A stretch of 64,000 nt of DNA from Marinobacter panjinensis. Its GTDB lineage: Bacteria > Pseudomonadota > Gammaproteobacteria > Pseudomonadales > Oleiphilaceae. The notes below the pieces were generated by a model that had not been told where the DNA came from, ran no database searches, and worked only from the letters and a program-made list of their open reading frames with translations. Below are positions 9,379 through 20,050 of this stretch, piece after piece (within the stretch, counting starts at the first letter, position 1; each line of letters begins with the position of its first letter). The stretch lies in the NCBI RefSeq assembly GCF_005298175.1, contig NZ_SZYH01000001.1, positions 310,001-374,000 of the forward strand, given 5' to 3'. The position numbers and the translations under genes were made by a program.

Positions 9379-10629
9379 ATGTCAACTGAAATAAAAGCCC
9401 CCGTATTCCCAGAGTCGGTCGCAGAAGGCACCGTCGCGACCTGGCACAAACAGCCTGGCGAAGCCTGTTCACGTGACGAGCTGATTGTCGATATTGAAAC
9501 CGACAAGGTTGTGCTCGAAGTGGTTGCTCCGGCTGACGGCGTTATTGAGGAAATACTAAAGGGCGAAGGCGACACCGTAGAAAGCGGTGAGGTGGTCGGC
9601 AAGTTCAAGGAAGGCGCCACTGGCGAATCAAAGCCTGCCGCCAAGGATGAAGGCAAGAAAGAGGAAGGCAAGAAGGAAGAGGCGGCTGAAACATCGTCTG
9701 AAACGACTGCCGGATCCTCTGGCGAAGCCATTCTTAGCCCGGCTGCCCGCAAGCTGGCAGAAGAGAACAACATCAAGCCGGAGGCCGTTGAAGGTACCGG
9801 AAAAGATGGCCGTGTTACCAAGGAAGACGTTCAGAATCATATAGATGCTGGTAAGTCCTCAGGTACTACGTCAGCTCCTTCGGCCAAGCCTGCTGGTGAT
9901 ATGCCCCAGGTGGACGTGAGCTCCGGTGAGCGCCCTGAAAAGCGTGTGCCGATGACCCGTCTGCGCGCGAGCATTGCCAAGCGCCTGGTCAATGCCCAGC
10001 AAACCGCTGCCATGCTCACTACGTTTAATGAAGTGAACATGGGCCCGGTCATGGAGCTGCGCAAGCAGTACAAGGAAAGCTTCGAGAAGCGTCACGGAGT
10101 CAAGCTTGGCTTCATGTCGTTCTTCACCAAGGCTGCCACCGAGGCTCTGAAACGTTTCCCTGCCGTGAATGCCTCTATTGACGGTAACGACATGGTCTAC
10201 CATGGCTACCAGGATATCGGTATTGCCGTTTCAAGCGACCGTGGCCTGGTTGTCCCTGTCTTGCGCGACACTGATGCACTTGGTCTTGCGGGTATCGAAA
10301 AGAAGATTGTTGAGTACGGTACCAAGGCCAAAGAAGGCAAGCTTGGCATCGAAGAGATGACCGGTGGCACCTTCACCATTACCAACGGTGGTATTTTTGG
10401 ATCATTGATTTCCACGCCGATCCTGAATCCGCCACAGACAGCCATTCTGGGCATGCACAAGATCCAGGAGCGGCCGATGGCGGTGAACGGCAAGGTGGAA
10501 ATTCAGCCGATGATGTATCTGGCTCTTTCCTATGACCACCGCATGATCGATGGCAAGGAAGCGGTACAGTTCCTGGTGGCCATCAAGGAAATGCTTGAGG
10601 ATCCGGCGCGCATTCTGCTGGACGTCTGA
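9379..10629 (+). CDS. sucB: dihydrolipoyllysine succinyltransferase (2-oxoglutarate dehydrogenase E2)
   Basis: Core of the 2-oxoglutarate dehydrogenase complex. Residues 2-77 are a lipoyl domain with Lys43 ([10 protein letters not shown]) as the lipoylation site. An Ala/Lys/Glu-rich linker with [11 protein letters not shown] follows, then a peripheral subunit-binding domain (about 115-150). The catalytic acyltransferase domain ends with [13 protein letters not shown], where the histidine and aspartate are catalytic. Total 416 residues, slightly longer than E. coli (405) through the linker. AAGGAC lies before the ATG, and the gene is 25 bp after sucA. Confidence 0.97.
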   Translation: MSTEIKAPVFPESVAEGTVATWHKQPGEACSRDELIVDIETDKVVLEVVAPADGVIEEILKGEGDTVESGEVVGKFKEGATGESKPAAKDEGKKEEGKKEEAAETSSETTAGSSGEAILSPAARKLAEENNIKPEAVEGTGKDGRVTKEDVQNHIDAGKSSGTTSAPSAKPAGDMPQVDVSSGERPEKRVPMTRLRASIAKRLVNAQQTAAMLTTFNEVNMGPVMELRKQYKESFEKRHGVKLGFMSFFTKAATEALKRFPAVNASIDGNDMVYHGYQDIGIAVSSDRGLVVPVLRDTDALGLAGIEKKIVEYGTKAKEGKLGIEEMTGGTFTITNGGIFGSLISTPILNPPQTAILGMHKIQERPMAVNGKVEIQPMMYLALSYDHRMIDGKEAVQFLVAIKEMLEDPARILLDV

Positions 10630-10661
10630 GCCGACACTTAACGAATTGGAAAACGGGATAA

Positions 10662-12104
<1,443 letters not shown>

Positions 12105-12139
12105 CGCAAACCAGGAATTTTTAATTCGGGACATTGACT

Positions 12140-13306
12140 ATGAATTTGCATGAATATCAGGGCAAACAGCTGTTCGCTGAATATGGCCTGCCAGTATCCA
12201 AGGGCATTGCCTGCGATACCCCCAAGGAAGCAGTGGCTGCTGCTGACGAAATCGGCGGCGACGCCTGGGTTGTAAAGGCCCAGGTACACGCTGGTGGCCG
12301 CGGCAAAGCCGGCGGCGTAAAGCTGGTCAAGAGCAAAGATGAGATCCGTGCCTTCGCCGAAAAATGGCTTGGCGAGAAACTGGTGACCTACCAGACGGAC
12401 GAAAACGGCCAGCCGGTCAGCAAGATCCTTGTCGAGTCCCTTACCGACATCGACCAGGAGCTTTACCTGGGTGCCGTTGTTGACCGTGGCAGCCGTCGCA
12501 TCGTGTTCATGGCGTCCACCGAGGGTGGTGTCGAGATCGAGAAAGTGGCTGAAGAAACCCCGGAGAAAATCCTGCGGGCCGAAGTTGATCCACTGGTAGG
12601 CGCACAGCCATACCAGGGCCGCGAACTGGCGTTCAAGCTGGGCCTGGAAGGCAAGCAGATTGGCCAGTTCACCAAGATTTTCCTGGGCCTGGCAAAGCTG
12701 TTTGAAGACTGCGACCTCGCGCTGCTGGAAATCAACCCGCTGGTTATCACGCCAGCCGGCGACCTGCACTGCCTGGATGCCAAGATCGGTGTTGACGGTA
12801 ACGCCCTGTATCGCCAGAAGAAGATCCACGATATGCACGATCCCTCCCAGGAAGATTCCCGGGAAGCGGAAGCGGCAAAGTGGGAGCTCAACTACGTAGC
12901 GCTGGACGGCAACATTGGTTGCATGGTTAACGGCGCTGGTCTGGCCATGGGTACCATGGACATCATCAAGCTGTCCGGCGGCCAGCCTGCCAACTTCCTG
13001 GATGTTGGCGGCGGGGCTACCAAGGAACGCGTTTCCGAAGCGTTCAAGATCATTCTTTCTGACACCAACGTCAAGGCGGTTCTGGTTAACATCTTCGGCG
13101 GCATTGTGCGCTGTGACATGATTGCCGAGGGCATTATTGGTGCCGTGAAAGACGTCGGCGTCAAGGTTCCTGTGGTTGTGCGTCTGGAAGGTAACAATGC
13201 CGATAAGGGCACAAAAGTACTCGCCGACAGTGGCCTGAACATCATCGCTGCCACCAGTCTGTCCGATGCGGCAGAGCAAGTTGTTAAAGCCGCGGGGGGT
13301 AAATAA
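12140..13306 (+). CDS. sucC: succinate--CoA ligase, beta subunit (ADP-forming)
   Basis: ATP-grasp subunit of succinyl-CoA synthetase, which makes ATP or GTP from succinyl-CoA. A TTG two codons upstream also opens the frame, but the ATG at 12140 gives the standard [16 protein letters not shown] start and the standard 388 residues. Motifs include [18 protein letters not shown] (about 45-62) for nucleotide binding, [13 protein letters not shown] near 197, and the CoA-ligase region [16 protein letters not shown] near 317. The stop overlaps the sucD start by one base, so translation is coupled. Confidence 0.97.
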   Translation: MNLHEYQGKQLFAEYGLPVSKGIACDTPKEAVAAADEIGGDAWVVKAQVHAGGRGKAGGVKLVKSKDEIRAFAEKWLGEKLVTYQTDENGQPVSKILVESLTDIDQELYLGAVVDRGSRRIVFMASTEGGVEIEKVAEETPEKILRAEVDPLVGAQPYQGRELAFKLGLEGKQIGQFTKIFLGLAKLFEDCDLALLEINPLVITPAGDLHCLDAKIGVDGNALYRQKKIHDMHDPSQEDSREAEAAKWELNYVALDGNIGCMVNGAGLAMGTMDIIKLSGGQPANFLDVGGGATKERVSEAFKIILSDTNVKAVLVNIFGGIVRCDMIAEGIIGAVKDVGVKVPVVVRLEGNNADKGTKVLADSGLNIIAATSLSDAAEQVVKAAGGK

Positions 13307-14178
13307 TGAGCATCCTGATCAACAAAGACACCAAAGTTATCTGCCAGGGCTTTACCGGCGCACAGGGTACTTTCCATTCTGAGCAGGCCATTGAGTACGG
13401 TACCAAAATGGTAGGCGGCGTCAGCCCCGGAAAGGGCGGCACCGAGCATCTTGGTCTGCCGGTATTCAACACCGTACGTGAAGCGGTCGAGAAGACCGGT
13501 GCAGAAGCCACCGTTATTTATGTACCGGCTCCGTTCTGCAAAGACGCCATCATCGAAGCCGCAGACGCTGGCATCGAGCTGATTGTGTGCATTACCGAGG
13601 GTATCCCGACCATCGACATGCTCTACGCAAAAGAGTATGTCGATCGCAAAGGCGTTCGCATGATCGGGCCGAACTGCCCGGGTGTGATCACGCCGGGTGA
13701 GAGCAAGATCGGTATTATGCCGGGCCATATTCACAAGCCGGGCAAAGTGGGCATTGTGTCCCGTTCAGGTACCCTGACTTACGAAGCGGTCAAGCAGACC
13801 ACGGACTTCGGCTACGGTCAGTCCAGCTGTGTTGGTATCGGTGGTGACCCGATTCCGGGCTCCAACTTTATCGATATCCTGCAACTGCTGCAGGACGACC
13901 CTCAGACAGAGGCCATCGTGATGATCGGCGAGATCGGCGGTACCGCCGAGGAAGAAGCCGCTGCCTTCATCAAGGAAAATGTCACCAAGCCAGTGGTTGC
14001 CTACATCGCTGGTGTGACAGCGCCTCCGGGCAAGCGTATGGGCCACGCCGGTGCGATCATCTCCGGTGGTAAGGGTACGGCAGACGAGAAGTTCGCTGCC
14101 CTGAACGATGCCGGTGTCAAGACCGTGCGTAGCCTGGCCGAAATTGGCAAGGCCCTGAAAGAAGTGACTGGCTGGTAA
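13306..14178 (+). CDS. sucD: succinate--CoA ligase, alpha subunit
   Basis: Carries CoA binding and the phosphohistidine. Residues 1-120 form a CoA-binding Rossmann domain ([16 protein letters not shown], about 15-30). The active-site histidine is in [16 protein letters not shown] (about 242-257). 290 residues, as in E. coli. It is the last gene of the 2-oxoglutarate/succinyl-CoA operon and is followed 20 bp later by a strong terminator. Confidence 0.97.
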   Translation: MSILINKDTKVICQGFTGAQGTFHSEQAIEYGTKMVGGVSPGKGGTEHLGLPVFNTVREAVEKTGAEATVIYVPAPFCKDAIIEAADAGIELIVCITEGIPTIDMLYAKEYVDRKGVRMIGPNCPGVITPGESKIGIMPGHIHKPGKVGIVSRSGTLTYEAVKQTTDFGYGQSSCVGIGGDPIPGSNFIDILQLLQDDPQTEAIVMIGEIGGTAEEEAAAFIKENVTKPVVAYIAGVTAPPGKRMGHAGAIISGGKGTADEKFAALNDAGVKTVRSLAEIGKALKEVTGW

Positions 14179-14198
14179 AATACCGCCGGTTTAAAGAG

Positions 14199-14237
14199 AG
14201 CCCCCGGGTCTGCCTTGCGGACTGCCGGGGGCTTTTT
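14199..14237 (+). terminator. rho-independent terminator of the suc operon
   Basis: AGCCCCCGG (14199-14207) pairs with CCGGGGGCT (14225-14233), followed by a five-T run. It closes the TCA operon and separates it from trpS. Confidence 0.9.
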
Positions 14238-14274
14238 GTTTTCAGGCGCCAGTGGCAGGTTTTTGAAAGGTACC

Positions 14275-14304
14275 TTAACGCCGGGGGGCACATAAGACTA
14301 TAAT
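14275..14304 (+). promoter_or_regulatory. candidate sigma-70 promoter of trpS
   Basis: A perfect TATAAT (14299-14304) lies 18 bp after TTAACG (14275-14280). It stands just downstream of the suc terminator and about 55 bp before the trpS start, which fits a fresh transcription unit trpS-scpA-scpB-rluB. Confidence 0.55.
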
Positions 14305-14360
14305 GCCCGGTCAGCCTGCAATATGATGGCTGTTTCCTATAAACAGAAGGAGTTCATGCT

Positions 14361-15575
14361 TTGAGTTCTGTCGATTCCCAGCAACGGATTTTGTCCGGCA
14401 TGCGTCCCACCGGCAAGTTGCACCTTGGCCATTATCACGGTGTTCTGAAGAACTGGGTAAAACTCCAGCATGAATTCGAGTGCTTCTTCTTTGTCGCGGA
14501 CTGGCACGCACTGACCACAAACTACGACGACCCCAGCGGTATCCAGGAAAGCGTCTGGGATATGGTGATTGACTGGCTGGCGGCGGGTGTTAACCCCGGC
14601 TCGTCCACCATGTTCATCCAGTCCAAGGTGCCAGAGCATGCCGAATTGCACCTGCTGCTATCGATGATTACGCCTCTGGGGTGGCTTGAGCGCATCCCCA
14701 CCTACAAGGATCAGCAGGAAAAGCTGCGGGAGAAAGACCTGGCCACCTATGGCTTCCTGGGTTACCCATTGCTGCAGAGTGCGGACATTCTCATGTACCG
14801 GGCAGGGCGGGTGCCGGTAGGCGCGGACCAGGTATCCCACGTGGAGATCACCCGGGAAATTGCCCGTCGCTTCAACCACCTCTATGGTCGTGAACCGGGG
14901 TTCGAAGAGCAGGCGGAGGGCGCCATCGTCAAGATGGGCAAGAAGAATGCAAAGCTCTACCGCACTCTGAAGAAACGCTACCAGGAAGAAGGCGATATGG
15001 AGGCGCTGGAAACTGCCAGGGCCCTGCTCAAGGAACAGCAGAATATCTCCCTGGGAGATCGTGAGCGGCTGTACGGCTACATTGAAGGAGGCGGCAAGGT
15101 GATCCTTCCCGAGCCTCAGCCGTTGTTGACACCGGAATCGAAGATGCCAGGGCTGGATGGCCAGAAAATGTCCAAGTCCTACAACAACTACATTGGTCTG
15201 CGAGAGGACCCGGACAGCGTTGCCCAGAAGGTCCGTACCATGCAGACCGACCCGCAGCGTGTGCGTCGGACGGATCCGGGCGAACCGGAAAAGTGCCCGG
15301 TGTGGGGACTGCACAAAGTGTATTCCGATTCCGATACCCAGGAATGGGTGCAAACCGGGTGCCGCAGCGCGGGCATTGGCTGCCTGGAATGCAAGAAGCC
15401 ACTGATTGACTCGATCATCGAGGAACAGCGCCCGCTGCATGAGCGTGCCCGGGAGTATGAGAGTAATCCGGACCTGGTCCACGCCATTATTGAAGAGGGT
15501 TGTGAGCATGCCCGGGACGCGGCACGGGATACCCTGGAGGACGTCCGGGCGGCCATGGGGTTGAGCTACCGCTGA
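14361..15575 (+). CDS. trpS: tryptophan--tRNA ligase
   Basis: Class I aminoacyl-tRNA synthetase charging tRNA-Trp. It shows the HIGH-type signature GKLHLGHYHG (about 17-26) and a perfect KMSKS loop (GLDGQKMSKSYNN). The start must be TTG at 14361: AGGAG stands 8 nt before it, whereas the nearby ATG at 14355 reads only ATG-CTT-TGA. At 404 residues it is longer than the compact 330-residue TrpRS; an insertion around residues 190-245, rich in Lys and Glu (KKRYQEEGDMEALETARALL), accounts for it, as in the longer TrpRS of pseudomonads. Confidence 0.95.
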   Translation: MSSVDSQQRILSGMRPTGKLHLGHYHGVLKNWVKLQHEFECFFFVADWHALTTNYDDPSGIQESVWDMVIDWLAAGVNPGSSTMFIQSKVPEHAELHLLLSMITPLGWLERIPTYKDQQEKLREKDLATYGFLGYPLLQSADILMYRAGRVPVGADQVSHVEITREIARRFNHLYGREPGFEEQAEGAIVKMGKKNAKLYRTLKKRYQEEGDMEALETARALLKEQQNISLGDRERLYGYIEGGGKVILPEPQPLLTPESKMPGLDGQKMSKSYNNYIGLREDPDSVAQKVRTMQTDPQRVRRTDPGEPEKCPVWGLHKVYSDSDTQEWVQTGCRSAGIGCLECKKPLIDSIIEEQRPLHERAREYESNPDLVHAIIEEGCEHARDAARDTLEDVRAAMGLSYR

Positions 15576-15604
15576 GCATCGATGATGACGATTCTGGAGA
15601 CACC

Positions 15605-16450
15605 ATGACAGACGATACCGCAGGCAAAACAGCGGCTGAGGAGGGGGTGGAGGCACCCGTTCCGGTCGCTGAGCCGGCGCCGCTGGCACGGGTCTCCGGT
15701 AAACCGGTGGTTGACCTGCCACGTGACCTGTACATACCACCTGATGCCCTCGCGGTATTCCTGGAAGCGTTTGAAGGGCCGCTGGATCTGTTGTTGTACC
15801 TTATCCGGCGCCAGAACATGGATATTCTGGATATCGATGTCAGCGAAATCACCAAGCAGTACATGGATTACATTGGCGCCGTGGAAGCCATGCGGTTTGA
15901 GCTGGCTGCAGAATACCTGGTGATGGCGGCCACCCTGGCGGAGATCAAATCCCGGATGCTGCTGCCGCGGCAGGAAACCGAGGACGAAGAGGAGATTGAT
16001 CCCAGGGCCGAGCTGATCCGCCGCTTGCAGCAGTACGAGCGCTTCAAGCAGGCGGCCGAAGACATTGACCAGATGCCGCGGCTGGAACGGGACAATTTTA
16101 CGGGCTCGGCGGCATTGCCGAAAATGCCCTCCAGCCAGCCGCATCCGGATGTGGATCTGCGGGAAATTCTGCTGGCACTCCAGGGTGTACTGAAACGGGC
16201 GGACCTGTTCACCAGCCACCACGTTGAGAAAGAGCGGCTGTCCACCCGCGAGCGCATGTCGGCGATCCTGTCGGTGTTGCGGGACGACCAGTTCGTGACG
16301 TTCGAGAGCCTGTTTACACCGGAAGAGGGGCGACTGGGTGTTGTCGTCAGCTTCCTGGCGACTCTTGAGCTGGTCAAGGAGCAGCTGATCGAGGTGGTGC
16401 AGGCCGAAGTTCTCGGCCCGATTCATGTCAGGGCCAGAGCGTCCCGCTGA
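15605..16450 (+). CDS. scpA: segregation and condensation protein A
   Basis: Kleisin subunit that bridges SMC heads in the bacterial condensin. After a variable acidic/Pro-rich leader (residues 1-45) it shows the ScpA core FEGPLDLLLYLIRRQNMDILDIDVSEITKQY split over about 53-85, and MAATLAEIKSRMLLPR near 105-120. The winged-helix C-terminus follows. At 281 residues it is normal for gammaproteobacteria. It is the second gene after trpS and precedes scpB by 40 bp; the partner smc lies 3 kb downstream in another operon. Confidence 0.93.
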   Translation: MTDDTAGKTAAEEGVEAPVPVAEPAPLARVSGKPVVDLPRDLYIPPDALAVFLEAFEGPLDLLLYLIRRQNMDILDIDVSEITKQYMDYIGAVEAMRFELAAEYLVMAATLAEIKSRMLLPRQETEDEEEIDPRAELIRRLQQYERFKQAAEDIDQMPRLERDNFTGSAALPKMPSSQPHPDVDLREILLALQGVLKRADLFTSHHVEKERLSTRERMSAILSVLRDDQFVTFESLFTPEEGRLGVVVSFLATLELVKEQLIEVVQAEVLGPIHVRARASR

Positions 16451-16490
16451 CAGTCTGGCATCGTGCAATCCGATACCTGGTAGTGGAACC

Positions 16491-17153
16491 ATGAACGAAG
16501 AAAACCTCAAAAAGATTCAGGCGATTACCGAAGCGGCCCTGCTGGCTGCAGGCAAACCGATGTCGGTAGAGCAGTTGCGGGAACTGTTTGAAGAAGACGA
16601 ACGCCCGGCCCGCCAGATCATGGAGCATGTGCTGGTGTTGCTGGAGCAATCCTGCCAGGGGCGGGGCTTTGAGCTGAAGAAAGTGGCCAGCGGGTATCGG
16701 CTGCAAGTCAGGGAAGAATACGCGCCCTGGGTAGGGCGGTTATTCGAGGAGAAACCCCAGCGTTATTCCCGGGCATTGCTGGAAACGCTGGCTCTGGTGG
16801 CCTATCGCCAGCCCATTACCCGGGGTGAAATTGAGGATATCCGTGGCGTAACCGTCAGCAGCAACATCGTTCGCACATTGCTTGAGCGAGAATGGGTGCG
16901 GGTGGTCGGGCATCGGGATGTGCCTGGCCGGCCGGCGATGTACGCCACCACCAAACAGTTCCTGGATTATTTCAACCTGGAGGGGCTGGACCAGCTACCT
17001 CCGCTTTCCGAAATCCGGGATCTGGAAGAAATAGGTCGGGAGATTGAGAAGAACATACAGGCGGAGATCGAGTTTGAATCTCCCGCCCGCGATACTGGTG
17101 ACGACGACGGGGAAACATCACCGGAGTCCTCCCCAGGGCAGACACTTCACTGA
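16491..17153 (+). CDS. scpB: segregation and condensation protein B
   Basis: Dimeric winged-helix partner of ScpA in SMC-ScpAB. The ATG at 16491 gives MNEENLKKIQAITEAALLAA, matching family starts; an upstream in-frame ATG inside the scpA end is less likely. Signature segments are SRALLETLALVAYRQPITRGEIEDIRGV (in pieces near residues 93-120) and PGRPAMYATTKQFLDYFNL near 143-161. 220 residues including an acidic, disordered tail. Confidence 0.92.
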   Translation: MNEENLKKIQAITEAALLAAGKPMSVEQLRELFEEDERPARQIMEHVLVLLEQSCQGRGFELKKVASGYRLQVREEYAPWVGRLFEEKPQRYSRALLETLALVAYRQPITRGEIEDIRGVTVSSNIVRTLLEREWVRVVGHRDVPGRPAMYATTKQFLDYFNLEGLDQLPPLSEIRDLEEIGREIEKNIQAEIEFESPARDTGDDDGETSPESSPGQTLH

Positions 17154-17189
17154 TGCCGCCGGCATCAGCCACTTGTTAAGGAAAGATTC

Positions 17190-18161
17190 ATGGCGGCAGA
17201 TCGCCCCCGAAAGCCGGAAAAGAAACAGCCGGAAGAAAGCACAGCTTCCGCCCCGGAACGCATTCAGAAGTTGCTGGCCAGAGCCGGTGTGGGGTCACGC
17301 CGGGAAGTCGAGGGCTGGATTGAGGCCGGGCGTCTGGTGGTTAATGGACAGCCAGTGGCGCCAGGGCAGAAAGCGTCGGTCAGTGATCGTATTGAACTGG
17401 ATGGCAAGCGCCTTGATATCACTGCCGGTGCCGAAGTGCTCCGGCGCGTGCTGATCTACAACAAGCCGGAAGGTGAAGTGACCACACGACGGGACCCGGA
17501 AGGTCGCCCGACTGTCTTCGACAGCCTCCCCAGGCTTCGTGACCATCGCTGGATTGCGATCGGCCGCCTTGATATCAATACCACCGGACTGGTGCTGTTC
17601 ACCACCGACGGCGAACTCGCCAACCGGTTGATGCACCCCTCTCGCCAGATTGACCGTGAATACGCGGTGAGGGTGTTTGGTGAGGTAGACGAAGCCATGA
17701 TCAAGCGGCTTTCAGAGGGTGTCTTGCTGGATGATGGCATGGCGAAATTTTCCGACATCACTGAAGCCGGCGGCAAGGGGATCAACCAATGGTTCCACGT
17801 CACCCTGCTGGAGGGACGTAACCGGGAGGTTCGGCGGCTGTGGGAGTCTCAGGGCGTTCGTGTCAGTCGTCTCAAGCGGGTACGCTACGGGCCGATTTTC
17901 CTGCCCAGCCGACTGACGGTTGGCAAATGGGAAGAACTGGACCAGAAGGCGGTAGACTCGCTCAGCAAGTCGGTGGATTTGCAGCCGGTTGAGATTCCCG
18001 CGAAAACGCCCTCTGAGCAGAAGATTCATGATCGACAGCGCCGGAAGCAGCCAAGTTCCGCACCGCGGAAATCCGGCAATCCCCGTTGGCAGGTTGATAG
18101 CTCAGGTCCTGATCAGAAACCGGCCCGCAAGCCACCAACCCGCAAATCGCCGAAGCGATAA
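17190..18161 (+). CDS. rluB: 23S rRNA pseudouridine(2605) synthase RluB
   Basis: Isomerises U2605 of 23S rRNA. Residues about 25-75 form an S4 RNA-binding domain (RIQKLLARAGVGSRREVEGWI). The catalytic core has GRLDINTTGLVLFTTDGELA with the catalytic aspartate near 130, and the RsuA/RluB motif GRNREVRRLWESQG near 210. The last 60 residues are a basic Pro/Lys-rich tail, common in RluB. It follows scpB by 36 bp, the usual scpA-scpB-rluB order. Its stop codon abuts the stop of the convergent cyclase gene with no space. Confidence 0.92.
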   Translation: MAADRPRKPEKKQPEESTASAPERIQKLLARAGVGSRREVEGWIEAGRLVVNGQPVAPGQKASVSDRIELDGKRLDITAGAEVLRRVLIYNKPEGEVTTRRDPEGRPTVFDSLPRLRDHRWIAIGRLDINTTGLVLFTTDGELANRLMHPSRQIDREYAVRVFGEVDEAMIKRLSEGVLLDDGMAKFSDITEAGGKGINQWFHVTLLEGRNREVRRLWESQGVRVSRLKRVRYGPIFLPSRLTVGKWEELDQKAVDSLSKSVDLQPVEIPAKTPSEQKIHDRQRRKQPSSAPRKSGNPRWQVDSSGPDQKPARKPPTRKSPKR

Positions 18162-19091
18162 TCAGTTTCCGATAACGGCGAAAACCCGGGTGCAGTTACG
18201 ACCGTGGTCTTTCGCCCGGTACAGGGCTTCGTCGGCGCGGGCCAGCCATTGATCCGCGCTTTCATCAGGAAGGCGCTGGGCGACGCCACAACTGGTGGTG
18301 ACCGACACATCGACATCACCACAGTTCACGGAAATGCTCCTGATATACTCGAGAATCCGGTCGGCAACGGCCCGGGCATGGCATTCGTCTGTATGAGGCA
18401 GGAGGATGGCAAACTCCTCGCCGCCGAAGCGATAAACGCTGTCCGAATTCCGCACCGCCTTTTCCAGCTCGGCTGCTGCCAGCTTCAGGATGTGATCTCC
18501 CACTACGTGGCCATGTTGATCGTTAACGTCCTTGAAGTGGTCCAGATCACACAGAATCAGTGAATAGTTATCTCCATGGCGGTCGCCAAGGGAGCATGCG
18601 CGCGCCAGAACCTCGTCCATGGCCCGTTTGTTGGGTACTCCGGTCAGGGAGTCTGTCAGTGCGGCCTGTTCGATGGCAATGAACTGGCAGGCATTGCGAA
18701 CCGGGCAGATGGCCGCAGCCAGCATCAGTTCAATCCCTTCCAGTTCCTGCTCGGTAAATTTCTGGCGCCGGCTGAGAGACAAGGTGCCGTAGAAACTACC
18801 CTCCAGGTTGAGCCGATAATCGCAACGATGAGGCCCACCCATACCGGTGGCATACACAAATTCGCGGGCGGCTATCTGGTGCCGGTAGTTCATGCAGTCG
18901 AAGGGCACCACAGAGCTGAGTTCTTCCGCCAGAATGGCCAGCTGGGTTTCCAGCTTCAGCGTTGTCGAAAGCCTGCGGGTAAGCCGGGTAAGAACGTCCG
19001 GGGACTCACTCCACTCCCGGTGAGCCTGCCTGAGCGCGGCCAGCTTCTGGGGTTGGGGGCCAGACTTGTTGATCCTCGGGATATTTTTCAC
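18162..19091 (-). CDS. diguanylate cyclase with GAF-like N-terminal sensor
   Basis: Predicted soluble enzyme making cyclic di-GMP. Residues about 35-140 look like a GAF-type sensor without membrane segments. The GGDEF domain (about 143-305) has ALTDSLTGVPNKRAMD and the active-site motif RFGGEEFAILLP. RNSD five residues before GGEEF is a good inhibitory I-site, so product inhibition is likely. The signal sensed is unknown. It runs convergently with rluB, the two stop codons touching. Confidence 0.9.
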   Translation of the reverse strand: MKNIPRINKSGPQPQKLAALRQAHREWSESPDVLTRLTRRLSTTLKLETQLAILAEELSSVVPFDCMNYRHQIAAREFVYATGMGGPHRCDYRLNLEGSFYGTLSLSRRQKFTEQELEGIELMLAAAICPVRNACQFIAIEQAALTDSLTGVPNKRAMDEVLARACSLGDRHGDNYSLILCDLDHFKDVNDQHGHVVGDHILKLAAAELEKAVRNSDSVYRFGGEEFAILLPHTDECHARAVADRILEYIRSISVNCGDVDVSVTTSCGVAQRLPDESADQWLARADEALYRAKDHGRNCTRVFAVIGN

Positions 19092-19365
19092 TCTACGCGA
19101 CCTGTTAAAGATATTTTTTCTACTTTAAGCAAATATTTGGCCAATATGGTAATAAGCCATAAAACCAACGACATGTAAATTAGTTATAAAGTGATTTATA
19201 GAAGTTTTGAGGGTGAAAGTGAACAGTGTGTCAACAAACCGGCAGTAGTTTGCCGTGCCAGCCGGATCGTTAAAATGTCGGACAAGGGCCTTGGGCTGGT
19301 CTGTGCCTGTGGTAAACTTCTGCGCTTATTCTTTGCTGCCAAGTAGCGAGTGAGCGACGAACTTT

Positions 19366-20049
19366 ATGAGGTTTCAGGCCCCCGAAAGTCTTTCCGAGCA
19401 GATAGCCCAGCACATCGGGCAGCGCATTGTGACCGGTGATCTCAGGCCGGGCGAACGGATCCAGGAGCTCAAGGTAGCCGGAGAACTCAACGTCAGCCGC
19501 GGCTCCGTTCGCGAAGCCCTGTTGATTCTGCAGCGCCGCCATCTGGTGGAGATTTTCCCCCGCCGGGGCGCGGTGGTTTCCCGATTGACTCCGGAACTGG
19601 TGAACAGCCTCTACGATATCTATATCGACCTGCTGTGCATGCTGGGGCGCAAGGTGCTTGAGCGCTGGTCCGGCCAGCAGTTGTCCGGCGTCATGGGGCA
19701 GGTACGTGAGCTGCAGGCGGTGATCGATGCGCTGAACTCCTCTGGCGGCGACGCGGCGGAGCAGGTGATAGACGCGGGGTTCGGGGTCATGCATTACGCC
19801 TACGGCCTGGTAGAAAACCCGTTCCTGGAAGAGACCCTGGAAAACTTCCGGCCCGCCATCAGCCGTACCTATTTTGTCGCCCTCGAGAACTTCCGGGACG
19901 AACTGGAAGAAACCGGTCGCTTTTTCAGGCTGCTTGCTGACGCCGCTGTCCGCGGTGATTCCCCCGGCCTGGAACAGGCAATCTGCGAATTTGGTGAGCA
20001 TCAGCGCCAACAGGTATTGAGTATTCTCAGGGAAGAGGTGAGCACCTGA
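19366..20049 (+). CDS. GntR-family transcriptional regulator
   Basis: 227 residues with an N-terminal winged helix-turn-helix: SEQIAQHIGQRIVTGDLRPGERIQE (in parts, about 8-32) and LNVSRGSVREALLILQRRHLVE (in parts, about 42-63). The C-terminal ligand domain is all-alpha, of the FadR/FCD kind. The gene lies 1 nt before smc, in the order regulator-smc-zipA-ligA known from Pseudomonas. The effector is unknown. The 274-bp interval upstream is AT-rich and I see no other gene in it. Confidence 0.88.
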   Translation: MRFQAPESLSEQIAQHIGQRIVTGDLRPGERIQELKVAGELNVSRGSVREALLILQRRHLVEIFPRRGAVVSRLTPELVNSLYDIYIDLLCMLGRKVLERWSGQQLSGVMGQVRELQAVIDALNSSGGDAAEQVIDAGFGVMHYAYGLVENPFLEETLENFRPAISRTYFVALENFRDELEETGRFFRLLADAAVRGDSPGLEQAICEFGEHQRQQVLSILREEVST

Positions 20050-20050
20050 C

